Source: Acanthaster planci (taxonomy: Eukaryota; Echinodermata; Asteroidea; Valvatida; Acanthasteridae). From it: a stretch of DNA of 64,000 nucleotides. Of the stretch, positions 19,539 to 32,400 are shown piece after piece. Under the pieces are notes generated by a model that was not told where the DNA came from, made no database searches, and saw only the letters and a list, made by a program, of their open reading frames with translations. Position 1 is the first letter of the stretch, and each line of letters opens with the position of its first letter. Made by a program: the position numbers and the translations under genes. The stretch is from assembly GCF_001949145.1 (NCBI RefSeq), contig NW_019091358.1, positions 1,062,274 through 1,126,273 on the forward strand. The letters are read 5' to 3'.

Positions 19539-22500
19539 ACTCGAGTACACAATGCTGTGGCTTCCATTGATCCTAGGGTTCAAACCTTTCTTTGGAATGC
19601 TCTCCAGGAAATTCCTGGACTTTAGCCAGTCTTGGTCCCAAAATCCTGATCTAGAGTTTTGTATACATGTATCTTAGTTTTGTTTTGTGTGTGTTTCCCC
19701 TGAAAAGTTTTCTGTATTTTTATTCAACTTTCAAGATTGAAATACATATTTCATATTTAACTCAACCTTAGAACCAACAGCATTCATGGATCCAGTGCTT
19801 TGGTTATAAATATCCCATGCCTTCAGGAAATCAGAAATATTCAGGTTTTTAGCCATTGTTTTTAACCAGTCTATTCACTGTTTGCAACTGCTTCTAACGC
19901 CCACTTTTTTTACCAAGCAGAAATTCCAGCAAATGGGCAATTTGAACATATCAAAGTGGGATCATTAATGAAGATATATTGCCGTAGTCCCACAGCTCAA
20001 TTGAAAAAACAATCAGTGGTCAGGTTACATGGATGTTTGACATCCAGCCATATTGCGGAGCCACAGTGGTAATATTAAATCTTTGCTGAGACTTGTTCTT
20101 GATCACGTGGAGACAGCCTTCTCTTATCTGGAAGCCGGGGAAGATAGCGTGACACCGTGTGACTAGAAAGGTTTTTTTGTAATCAAAGCCATAATTGGTT
20201 TCAAATGAGTTATTAGCGAATTGTGTGAATAGATCCTTTGCAAAATATTTTATTCATTGTATTGTAAATTCACTTGTGCCCTATTCATTTGAACGCACAA
20301 AATTAACGACCACAATTCTACTCTGCCATCTGTTTCAGTATTGCAATTCATAGCGACGATCACATTTTTAAGAGGCTATCCAGAGAGGTTTTCAGGAAAT
20401 TTTGGCACCCTACTCAAAACTTGGCCTTATTTTCTGTTTTGTTTCTTAATTGATTGCCTTCTTTGTTTCGCTTGTGGTGCCAGCATGAAATTATTTTGTT
20501 TTTAATTCAGGTCATAACATACCTACATCTATCAACATGCTCAAATAACCGCCTCTCTGTCGGCTAGATAAGTTTCTATACTAGTTGAAAGAGTAAATAA
20601 GTCTGTCCAATTTATGGAAACCACTTCCAAACAAGGGGAAAATTGCAGCAAGAAGAGTTTTTGTTATAATGACATATTTTATGGGCAAGCTGAAATGTTT
20701 ATAATTTTGCAGAAATCAAACAGGTTGAAATGAAGATAATGTAGTCTCCAAAAGGATTAGGTCTCTATGTATAACCAGACAAATGGCCCTTGCAATTTAT
20801 AGGTGACATACTGTGCATTTTTCACTCACTTTCATGAGTATCAAAACCTGAAAGAGAAAGACACAAAGAGACATTCTTTTTTCAAAGACTTGTCAGTTTC
20901 TGAAGCAGTGTCGCTGAATGCAGGTAATGGGCTTGCCCTTTTCACAGCTTGTGTGAGGTTTAATGGGAAATTTATGAAGTCCATTTGTGGTGGAAAAACA
21001 CCTCGCAGGCCTTTGAAGTTTTTCTTTGAGTTTTCCTAAATTGCACCTATTTCATTTCGCACTTGATAGGCATTCACGCCTTTTAGGTTTTTCATTTTAT
21101 TGTTATTATTTGAATGCTGCAGGCCACTCCTGTGCCGTTTAAATGAATTCATTACATGTATGTATCTTATTAGCCGTCTTTCTACTATTAATGTATGTTA
21201 GATATGAAAGACAAGTAATCATGATCAAACTGATTTTGACGAGTGGTAACTGGAACTCTGTCTTGGTTAAGTGCTTCTTCTGACAATGTCAGAGCAGAAT
21301 CGCTGACAAGGTGCAGTACGTTTTAAACAGCTGGGCTTGGAAGCTTTTTCAAATATTCCCAAACAGCTGCAAATAAAATTTGTTGTTACAATTGGGAGTG
21401 AATGTCAATTACGACTGAAATAAAATTAATAAAAACGAAGAAAAAATTTGTGCACATGTATATATGTAAGAGCTCTTTTCATTGTTAACATTGAAACAAC
21501 TCGAAAAGTGACAAAAGCTGATTTTTTTGTATGAAGACTCCTCAACATTCCAGCATTGGAGAAATTGTATCCTTCCCCTAGTGTCATCGTTGTTGGTTAT
21601 CCTCTCTCATCTTTGTTTCACCAGTAACACGCCCGTCGATTTCTCGGCCTTGAGCTATAATTTGGCATTTCTATGATTCCCATTGTCCGTTTGCGCTGAT
21701 TTAATTACTCCCAGAAATTACATTTAAAAATGAGTCGCAAATAAGCCTTTTTGCAGTTTGATTTTATCATTTAAATTCTAATTGATGGAACCGGAATTTA
21801 AGTTAACAGTGTAGTTGTTGAAAATGAGTTTGGCTCCAACTTGTGGATTTTTAGGTCACTGGCACTGATTACTGGAGTGAGTGGAAGTACACTGAACCGT
21901 AACGATAAGCAGGTAGGGGCAGAAGGGTCTCTGAACCTTACCCGTTTGCAAGGCTTACAATGGTTCTAGGATTGCAACGTCACGATCTTCGGCTGGATTT
22001 GAGAGGTGGTCTGCCACCACTGCTGCGCACTCGGCCGGAGATCTCGAGACCGAGCAGACTAAATAGCGCCCTCTATAAGGTGTACTCGGTTAGAAAAAAG
22101 TTCCTCTGCACTTGGCATATGTCTGCAGGGCGTCTAGGGTGTCCCAACTGTGTGACTGGTAATAAAAAAAAAACAGCTTGCAAGAGGCGTTTTACCGCAT
22201 GATTGCTTGGTGCAGTGTTGCTGTCGAGACCATCACAAGACCAGTCACAAGTAACGGTGAACAATGACAAAGCAGGGCTTTTGTTGCACTTCATTTGAAT
22301 AGGTTGTGACTTGAATTCAGACTGGAGGTCTTGTGTTGGTCTTGCGCTGGTCTCAAGAAGGTCTTAGGTGGTCTCACCTACAACACTGGCCTGGTGAATA
22401 CATTTTCTAAATATAAATAAGTAACAGTCAAAGGAAGCAAACTGAAATATCCTGTCTTGAAATTTCACAGATGGGTGAAAACAGCTATTTATGATCCTCA

Positions 22501-22860
22501 ACTTTTAAATCAGTTCTGCTTCTTGATTTATCTAATATAATTTCACCACTTCCATCCTTGGATTGATGGGGCGCCTATTTGCTTTTGTATCTTTTTCATT
22601 TAATTAAATTCGTAATCATGAACGGAGATATTTTGAGACTGCTTGGGAAGGGTTTTTATGCGACTTTTATTTTTAAAAGAATCAAAATATCCTCCTCTCA
22701 AGGTAACGTAATGGCTTGGCCACTCTGTTTTTTGCAGAAGTCTCGCACATGGGGAAAATGAGATTTAAACTTGAAACCAACTGAAACAATTTCTAGCTAG
22801 CACAGGTGGTAAAGCTTTGGAAATCTGCTGTTTGCAGCTTTACGTTACTGCGACCATCTC
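19539..22860. other. ACSS1 3' UTR and intergenic region
   Basis: No coding region supported on either strand. The 3' UTR of ACSS1 starts here. Possible polyadenylation signals (AATAAA) occur at 21372-21377, 21419-21424 and 21428-21433, but nothing in the sequence chooses among them or rules out an earlier non-canonical site. An FB-B foldback copy sits at 22213-22389. Confidence 0.5.
22213..22389. mobile_element. Foldback element FB-B copy 2
   Basis: Left end CAGTGTTGCTGTCGAGACC, right end GGTCTCACCTACAACACTGG. It shares the ACCATCACAAGACCAG arm with copy 1 but lacks the long 12-bp array. Confidence 0.7.
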
Positions 22861-23315
22861 CTGTTTTTGCGCTGTTCTTGGTAGGTGTGGTCAATCTTGA
22901 TACGTCCAAAAGAGTCAAGACCCAGTGTGGTCAGGACCTCACTTTACGAGAACTGCTGTTTGGCCTACCTCTGCTACATGCCGGCACTGAGATCCGGCCA
23001 GTGTCCTCAAATGGCCGCTGATTGGATGAAAAGTTCGGTGACTCAACCAACTTTGCATAGCTCCACCTCCCTGTCGTTCTTGTATTCGTTTCTTTACGCT
23101 ACACTGCGCGCCCAACTAAACTGGATGCCCAGGCCTCCTCCAATTACGTGCGGAACGCGAAACTCGACGTGCGGCTCACTTATGTGGGCGTGTAGTTTGA
23201 ATCTGGGCACGTGATCCATTCATAATTTCGCATCAATATCTCTAGTCTGAGCAGCGTGCCCGGGCATCAGTCTACTACCGGCGCGGCAATCAGTTGGCAC
23301 GTGTACTGGTGCTAG

Positions 23316-23411
23316 ATGAGTTCTGCATCCTTTGGCTGGTGGTTTGACGTTTATACTAATCTGAGGACGGAATCGACTGCATCGTGCATGCTGCTCGACT
23401 TCTCAGGATGA
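23316..23411 (+). other. Upstream ORF overlapping the papilin start codon
   Basis: An ATG at 23316 opens 31 codons ending in TGA at 23409-23411. That stop overlaps the predicted papilin ATG (23408-23410) as ATGA. A second in-frame ATG lies at 23388. It could limit or couple translation if the transcript starts upstream of 23316, which is unknown. Confidence 0.4.
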
Positions 23412-23412
23412 G
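23408..23412 (+). CDS. PPN: Papilin exon 1: predicted start codon
   Basis: ATGAG followed by the donor GTAGGC. The two-base phase joins the 1-base phase of the next exon to give Met-Arg-Ser-Ser-Leu-Glu, then a hydrophobic stretch. An A at -3 gives a reasonable initiation context. The choice rests on phase match, the signal peptide it creates and the CpG-rich upstream DNA; no transcript evidence is available. Confidence 0.65.
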
Positions 23413-26400
23413 GTAGGCATTGCAGTATGTTTTTGGTGTGTAGTTTTAAAAGACAAAGGTCGAGATCTTCACCAGGCTTTAAAGCGATTTCATTTGGTTT
23501 AATTTTTCATTTGGAATAATTCCTCCATGGTTTCACCATCGTGGTTTCACGTTTCAGGTACCGTCGCCTAGCGCCTGTAGTTCTAGGCCTAAGGAGGCAG
23601 GATTTTTTCTTTTACCCAAGGCAAATCCTAGATAGCCTACATATGTATTTTCAAAATTGTGTGAGTTAAAAGTCACAAAGATGCTATTATAAGTTTAGGA
23701 GTCTTGTCATTCTGTTCCTTGCTCTGCGCTTGGTGCTGGTTTGAACTGACAGTGACACTTGACCGACGCCGATATCACCTGGATATATTCTGGGTGCGTG
23801 TTTGAAATGCCAGCCTTTTCAGCGTGTAGTTCAGACTGTCAGAATGGTTATGACTGTTTTCCTACCTCCCTCATCTCAGAATTTGCACCGCAGACTAGCG
23901 GTGATGTAGTTACTAGAAAGACTCCTGTGTATTAGACCATACAGGCCCCCCCAGGCACCCAAACCCCTTTCCTCGTAAAAGCGCTAAAAATTTAAACTCA
24001 TAAAATATTAAAATGTTTTAGTCTAATGTGTATTACTTTGAAACCTGCCCAATCGTGAACCCCAGTATTAACTGGCCGTCTAGCATTGTTCAGTTGCTAG
24101 TAATACAAGTATACAGTATTTGAAAAAAAAAAACTAATTGGGATTGGAAAACACTTCACGAATTAGTGGGTAACTATCAACTACAGTGTTCTCGAAACCA
24201 AAAGTGTGGACACAGCTAACAAATGTTAGATGACACTCTTCTCTTATTTTATGTGGCAAGGTTTTCATGAACTCAACGTAAGTATAATTTGCATGTAAAA
24301 AATTTGAACAAATACTTACAGTTTCAAATGCATGTGATATAATGATACATGTACAATGCAATTCGTAAAAGGAAATTCAAATTCTATTTAGGCCCACATG
24401 GTATTCCAAAATCCAAGAAACTAAGGAAGAATTCCACACACATCACTAATTCTTTTCGTTGTAGTTAAATATCAGCCATAAGAAAGTCACATCATGCCCT
24501 AGAAGTAAATTTCAGCAGGGAAACTGTTGATCATTTAATACTTGAAAAAACTTGGAATTTTCTAGGCCAGTCTCATAGAGTTTTAATATGCAGAGGGTGT
24601 TGAGTAATGCCTGGCTATATGCTAGTGCTACCTGAAGAAACTCCTATGGCGAAAATTTTAGGTCCAATACTTTATTTCTGTCAGCCCATTTGTGTATCAA
24701 GGCTTACACTGGGCTACCCAGAACTGGTTTTATTTGATTTCAGCAACCCCTCCCTTACAAGTTTAAGCTGATAATGATTAGATTTTACATTTGCTGTAAT
24801 TTCAAAACTAGCAGATTTAAATTCATGAATGTGCACCATTTTCTCAAAATCTAGCCTTTTCACCATGTGAATGATTTTCACAGAAATGACACTGTGTGTT
24901 TATAATATGGGTAGTGTTCAGGTATGTCTCACTGCATGTGTGTGCCTACACACCCTGCAAGTACCTACGGTACATCCGTCACTTTGTCGTTGCCCTCCTA
25001 AGACATCTCTGTTTTTAAATTTTTGGCCTCTCGAGCTTGGCTGGAAATGATGGCAAACTTTCAGAGGACGTAATTTGTCTTGAAATAATCCCATGAGCAG
25101 TGCCAGAAAGATTTCCCTGCAAGGTGCCCTTTAGCGCTGGGCTGAGGAAGACATGCCTTGCCTTCCAAGAGCGGGCTTCCACATCCATGTTTGGGCTGGA
25201 GCAGTAAAGCACTGATGCTATCAAGAATGATATTAATACCATGTGCCTCAGACCGCGATCTCCGGAGTCTTGCTCCTGAACCGAAACCGTGAAACCGGGC
25301 GATCTTCGGGTGTATAAGGCTGAAGCAACAACCCCTGTGAATTCCACCAGCTGAATCATCCCATTTTCAAAAGCCAGTGTTTGTGGTCATGTGGAAAATC
25401 AATAAAGTGTGAACCCTCTACTCCGTCTTATATTAGAGGGCAGTTTCTGTTTCCAAAATGTCTCAGAGTTCTTATCTTATCATGAGACCCTGTAGCCCAT
25501 TTTTTTTCCCAAAGCCCCCTGGGTGTAGCATTGAGTGGGCAATTAGGAGCATGCCTACCAGCCAAGTAGGAATTACCTCAGCTGAACCTAACCATGAGTC
25601 ACTGAGAAACAATTGTTATCACTCTCAGCCTTGTCTTGGTGCTTTCGAGTGTCTGCCAGTCATCCACACCTTGACTAGTTTTAAACTAGCTTTCCTTTCT
25701 GTCCCCTACACAGTTCAAGGCCTGGTCTCCCACCTGTGTTACCCTCAGTGAAAGAGACAGGTCTGCAAGCTTTAGAAAATTAGATTTATGCCAGTGTTGA
25801 AATTGAAAATTTATTCCACCAATCTAAATCCCAAATCCTTCATACATTGATGGTGATTGATTTAAAACTATTCATTTGATTTTATTTTTTTGGTTTTTTT
25901 TTAATCAGGTCCAGTCTGGAATCCACCTTGCTCTTAACTGTAGCAGCGCTGTTGATGGCAACAGTTCTTCTACCATCACCTCCTTATGTTACGGCTTTAC
26001 CGGTAATTAACCTCCAAATCCTTCTGATCCATTTCTGTTCTCTGCGGTTTGTGAGCTCTAATCCCCAGGGTCCTCCTGTCTCACTGCCGGTGTTACTTTG
26101 TATTATTTTCTCTTGGAAAAGCCGATACACACTTTGTGTTTTACTGTTAGGTGGACATTTTAAGATTCTCTAAGTGCTAAATTAGAGGCACTTTACCTCA
26201 TGTAATACTTAAGACATGCTGCTTGATCGTGTGGTGCAATCATGTAGGCTTAGCACCCATAAAAGTGGGCTAGTTCTCAGTAAATGACATAAATGCCTTA
26301 AAGTTTCATTTCAGTCGAACAAAAATGCTACAGTGTTAGGAAGAACAAAGAGTTGAACAAAGAAAGAAAATGTGGATAATTTAGTTGGTCCTGAAAAGTG

Positions 26401-29400
26401 CCTTTTGTGTTGAGATTTTCAACTGTGACATGGAAACTAAACTCCTGAATTGACTTTATTTTCTGTATGTACATGTATGTTTACTATCAGGTCATGGTAC
26501 AATATACATGTAACTTGTTGGCGCTTTTCTGGACCCTGAGTGTCAATGACCTGAATTGGGGCTTGCCCTGAAATGTTGACTGAGCAAAAGTTGAACCGAG
26601 CCCCTCCGGGTAGCCTGGGTGATCTGGTTCAAATTAAAAAGGCCCAGCTGGGCACCTGCTCTTCAAATTTCACCATTAATTGCCAAATCTAGCACCTAGT
26701 CTAATGGCTATACCATACTGGCATTAATTATTTTCATAATGAAGCTTACTTGAGATATTTATTGGCATATGGACCCAGTCATTTTCACTTTTTTCCGTGT
26801 CAGGTAGCCACTAGTTGGATAAGGTCAGTACAGGGATAAGGAGTCAGAATCTCTCTTTTGATAAAAGAAAGAGGGGGGGTGGAAGAAAAACAACCAAAAC
26901 CATGCATTTCTAACAATAGTCATATTGTTTTTCCTGTGTTAGATAAGAAATTGCAAAGTTGTGTCTCCTTTTATTTCCTGGTATTCCCTCCATTTTCGCC
27001 ATTCTGTATTGTAGTCATACTTTTCAGGGTCTGCAGTGCAGGGAACTTCTTTTTTTTTTCCTTCAGGGTCAGTAATGTCTAAAAACTTGAAATGGTACAG
27101 AAAGTTCAGAAGTGAGCTTTTCCATGTGTTTTAGGGTGCCTCCTTCAAAACTCTGTGACTGTTGGTGTCTACCAGGTGGAAAATATCAGTCATACCCAAT
27201 AAAAAAAAACTTACTTTTAGTTGCATGCTCTCCAAAAGTGGAGTAGTTGGCCGTGCAACGATGCAGGAATGTTGAGAGAACAGTAATATCACTTGGCACA
27301 TGCCAAGTGGTGGAAGCACAGTGTATCACGGGGAGCCAATTTGTACTGTTAACGGTACGTCCTCCCAAGTGTACTCAGATCTGCAGAACATAAAATGTAA
27401 GCCCCTTCTTCCCCCTTCCAGAAGTAACTCGTAAACTTATGCTTACATATGTGTATGTATTGCTACATCTGATTGCATGAATGCAGCTTTTTTACGAATT
27501 TTCTGTGACTTACATTTGTTCGAAATTTATGCAGTGATGTGGGATGCATGTGCTTTTCAGCGCTGTTAACATCGGTTCGTATTTATATATCAGCCTTGGC
27601 CAGCATGCAGTTCTTGGCACAGTCAGCAGCAAAGATATGATCTGTGGCCATGGCATTCTGGCATCAAACTTCAGCCCCCTGCAAGCATGCATTGTGTAGA
27701 CCTATCACCTCCGTTCACCCATATAATCTGGTGCCCCATTGGCATAGATTCCACACAAGAAGGTTATGCGTATTCCCTAAGAGCTCTTTATTAATTTCCA
27801 ACAGGCCATGTCTGGGATTACCTCTGAAAAACCTGTAAAAAAAGAGTAAAACTATATTGAGGAAGGCTCTTAAATTTCTGCAGTCCATGTTTGGTGAAGT
27901 GAATGAACCTTGGACCAGTGTAGGTTGGGGGACAGGGCTTCGGAAACGGGTGTCATTCATAATTTACAACCTTCAAAGAATCTGGTAAATATTTGTGAAT
28001 GAAGAAAAAAGTTCACCAGTAAGTGGCAGGGGCACTTTGTAAATATTTGGAAATACACAGAAGGATTGAATCCAGGTTGTAAAAGTTCTTGCTGGTTCGT
28101 GACCCTTGGTTGACTAGACCTTGCAGTTCACCAGACTTTCCCATAAGAATTCAGTCTGAATAACAAAACATTGTATGTCTGTCTAGTCCATGTATGCACT
28201 GCGAGACCTCTGAGACTCCAAAGCATTACCGGTATTTCAAAGAAGTGTTATTCTCGTTTGAAAGGCAAACGCCTCATTGATGTGTGGTGCTGTATCAATT
28301 TGGCATCAGTGTTTGTGTCACACTGACAGATGTGGGTCTCACTCTATGCAGTGCAATTATCCTCTTAAGAATCTAACTTATCCAATTCATTGTAATTACA
28401 ATTATGATCTCTGTGGTTATAGTTGTGATGGATCTGCATTTGCTCTAAATTGTGTCAGACTTCAAGTGCATTTGGTACTCTTTTCAAACTTAAAAACGAA
28501 GAATATTTCATAATAGTAATGAAGTTTAGAGAGAGTGACAAACTGACAATGTAGTCTTTGTCGTAGTTTCCTAATCAGACCGTTGACTTATATAACGGAT
28601 TTTGCCCTTACCCAACGTATATATTAATAAACACTGTATGCTCAGTGCTTGTCCGAAAGCTTGCGAAAAAAGTCACAAGGTTACTCGGGTGGGACTCGAA
28701 CCCACGACCTCCTGCTTACTAGTGCAGACGTCTTAACCACTTGACCACCGAGCTTGCCGGGGTCGGCCGGCCGGTCCGAGTCAGGTGAAGCAGCAGGTAC
28801 AGCGAACTATTATAAGCAGGAGGTCATGGGTTCGAGTCCCACCCGAGTAAGCTTGTGACTTTTTTCGCAAGCTTTCGGACAAGCACTGAGCATACAGTGT
28901 TTATTAATACATACGTTGGGTGAGAGCAAAACCCGTTATATAAATTAACATCTCCCCAACGCAAAAATACATCTTGAAAAAAAGAAGACCGTTGTCTGTT
29001 ACTCCTGTATCTTGTACATGTATATTGGGACCCACGAAATGTGAACTCTGGGTGTTCCTGTTAGTGTTATGCACACCATTCCTTTCATTACCTCTCTGTT
29101 TGCTTTTGGTATTCTTGACTCATTGACCCTTTCACAGTCCACCACTCAGGAAGTGTGGTTATTTACAATAACACCTCGGTCTGCTACAAAGGAACCCTCG
29201 GACTCCAGACTTTTGTTAAGGAGTGTCTCCATTTCCAGAGTGTGTGTTCTTTATCAGAATGGAGGGAAAAAAAAGCCCTAGGGTCTCGTGAGGTGGTCTC
29301 ATTCACGTCCGTCATAAACATACCTATTACAGTGACAACTCAACTTTTCCCTGTGAAAAAAAAGGTGGATGTTTACAGGTGGGTTTGATTTGGACTTGAG

Positions 29401-32400
29401 GAATTTATTAGTCCCAGAATAGTAGTCCCAGAATAGTTGCGGTTCCTGTCAGGGGATAAGAGGGGATGGTTTGTGGTTTGTGTGTCCAGACATCTAGTTG
29501 GTCAGACAGGCTAGGATACGATTGTTGTTGTTGACAGTCTGGCGCAGGCACACGCTGCACATTAATTACATTACCACCAAAAACACCGGAACAGCGCTCG
29601 CTGTACTTTCTGGAATTGGCCTTTTGCGATTCAAGCTGCATTTGACTTGGGGCCTGTTTGTTCCCAGTCATTGATACGCCTCTGTGCATGGGTATCACCC
29701 AAGTGAGTGTGTCAATAGATGAGGGACTGCTGAGGCTTTTTTCTCACCGCTTTCTGGTCTCATGTGTTTGCGAGGGAGGTACAGAAGTACCAACGTATCC
29801 CTTTCACTATGGGATGCTGGTGTAATTCCAAAGTTACATGCACTCTGAAGATTCAAAGTCATGTACAGTGTACATGTGCCATTGTTAAATCTCCAAACTA
29901 TTACAAGTACGAGTACAAGACTGAACAACCGCTGTAAATGGAGTAAAAGTTAGTAACAAATCTTTAATTTATCCAATCTGGTCCCTTCCAAGAGTAATCC
30001 TTATTTTTTCTTCCTGTTTTATGTTCGTCTATAATTTGTTGTACATACACGGTCTCATCCTACCGTAGTTGTGCATCATTTGAAACAATTTTCAAAAGAA
30101 AGTCTCAGCAGTATGTGTTTTAAGTACAGTTCATGAAGGCACCTTTTAGGTTTGTGCTGGGGGGGAGAATGTGGGAATTTGTTATGATATCCTTCTATGG
30201 CCTTTCTAGGGGTGAGTCTAAATTGGGGGAATTTTTCATGCTTTGGGAAGGAAAGGAAACAAAAACTGAAAATGCCTTTCATTATGTTTGAAAAGCAATG
30301 GTCTCATTTGGGGAGCCATGGCCGTTACTCTGCCCTCTTGCAATGGATCCACAGATGGGTTTAATCAAATGTAAGGAATTTGCTCTTTGTCTATTTTAGG
30401 ATCTATGTTGATGTTGTTCTGGGTAATTGTTCTCTGTTTACACAATAATGAAACATTGTCCCTCCATTTTGCCAACAATTTACAGGGGATATAGAAAGAC
30501 TGTATATACTGTCTCACTAAGATTAAAGGCCTGTACGGCCTTAGGCACTGGATCAGTAAATGCTGCAGCCTGTGTCCATTGTAGGCCTTTTTGTCCTCAA
30601 TGGTCAACATCTTTCAGCTCCTTAATCCTCCAGTTCAGACAAATGGGTGGTTTGCCATCCTTTGATCAGAGGTAAGAGCTTAAATTTGGAAGATGAGTCA
30701 GACCCTCTGCAGACAGCCTCGGTCACTTATGGCTGCACAAGTCTGGACACAGTCTCCCTGCCTCTTTTTTTTTTTAGGATTATAGTCTGAATCACCGCAA
30801 GGCTTAGAGGATCTAGAGCCCAAACATCCGGTGAAGATAAAGAAAAAGTGCACTGGCGAATAGTGGATCAGGATTTGTGGCCACTTGAGTCATAAACGGA
30901 GACAAAGTTAAAGATTTGCTTGTCAGTTGACTGGTTGAATAATGCTTTATCTGTGTGATTTGTCGATGCTCGAGGAAGTGCTCATCATAAAGTGTGTGAT
31001 AAGGTCCTTTCTTCGGCATTTGCCCCGTCTAAGATGCCTGCTAGGTCCTGGAAGGGTCAGCGTGGATGATGCCATGAACCTTTCTCTGAGGGCCTTTTTG
31101 TGCAACTTAAAATTTTCTAGACAGCTGAGGTTACTGTTGTCAATGAGGGAATACACTCTTTAGTTTTTACATTTTTCCATTCAAATCGTGAAACTAAATT
31201 TGCTTGTTGTAAACATATCTTTGAAAGGGCTACTTGTTACATGTAGCTTGTTGCTATATGTATATACAGGTACGTGTACATACTTGCCTAACAATAAATC
31301 ATTAGAAAAAAGGATATTTAAGATAGCAAAATGTCAAAACTTCCATCAGTTTATGTCTACAAATCCATGCAAAACTTAGGTTTTCTCTCTTTGATGATGT
31401 CACAGTTTTGCCAATGAATATGGAAATACGTAAACTAAAAAGGTACCATAAGCCGGGCAGTTGGAACACAAAGACTGCATTTTCAAGGGATTTCCCTGAG
31501 CAAAATAAGTGCATCGCATGGACTGCCAGTTAAAGTCAATCCTTTTCTATCGTCCATTTCAACCTTGTACACTTTTAACTAAATGGAAGCTTGATGCAGT
31601 GACAGCAAAGCCTGAAATACTTTTTGACTGGCATCAGGATATTTAGGGAAATGGATCACAGGAAATGTCTAATAGTTTTCAAAAGGACACAGACTCTGAT
31701 TCAGTGGCCGAGTCCTTCTGCAAATGCCTGTATTTCTTTACAAAGCTGGGTGAAGATTTGGGTCCAAGCACTTGTTACCCATTTAAAACACAAAGATATA
31801 GTTCCCTACCGTACTCACCGTACCGTACTCATGTTTATGTATCTGTGCATTTATTTTGGACTCAAATGCACTACACCTGTGATGCCCTGCTGTGCTGGTG
31901 TTGATGACAGGATAGAAAGAAACTGAACCAGTGTGATGGAACGAGCAGGAGGTACTTGTATGAATGTCTCTCTGACCGTGGGAGAACAAATGGCTTAAAT
32001 GCTTGACAGTGAATTAATTCCTCATCGATTGATTAATTGATTATGAAGTGAAATGTCTTTTTCAACATGTGAATGCATGAAATTTAGCAAGCAAACCGTA
32101 TTTGGTACTTGTACATGTACATGTAGTTTAGTTATAAAACACATGTGAGTAGTTTGCTATTCTGTCAGTTTGTGCATAAGCAAGGTTTTATAGCCCGAGT
32201 GAAAAGTGTAATTTAGAGAGTGCCGGTATGAGCTGCTTAAGTAGGATATAATCAATAAGCCACTTGCGAGTTAAATTTGAATAAAATCTGGTACACTGTG
32301 TTATTTGATTGCATAGAAACGTCACAATTTGAATTCCCCAGACTAAAGACACTGCTGTTATACCTCGTGATTCGGGGCAAGCTTTTGCGTAGCGACCACC

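Larger units (their letters stand above)
22860..23412 (+). promoter_or_regulatory. CpG-rich probable papilin promoter and 5' UTR
   Basis: From about 23020 to 23412 CpG dinucleotides become frequent (GCGCGCCC, GCGGAACGCG, CGGCGCGGC), in contrast with the CpG-poor flanks. Two palindromic E-boxes (CACGTG) occur at 23208-23213 and 23298-23303. This lies directly upstream of the predicted papilin ATG at 23408. No TATA box is evident. The transcription start is not determined. Confidence 0.5.

Noticed and set aside
22885-23214. 109-codon open frame upstream of papilin
   Set aside because: CpG-rich promoter DNA has few stops, and the frame shows no domain. Position suggests regulatory DNA.
25928-26173. 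Separate small secreted-protein gene starting near 25928
   Set aside because: The hydrophobic stretch ends at a GT donor with phases that join both the ATG at 23408 and the first TSP1 exon, so it is better read as the papilin signal-peptide exon.
28683-28753. Functional tRNA gene on the minus strand
   Set aside because: Acceptor mismatch, an 8-nt anticodon loop and a place inside a duplicated palindromic element indicate a tRNA-derived repeat.
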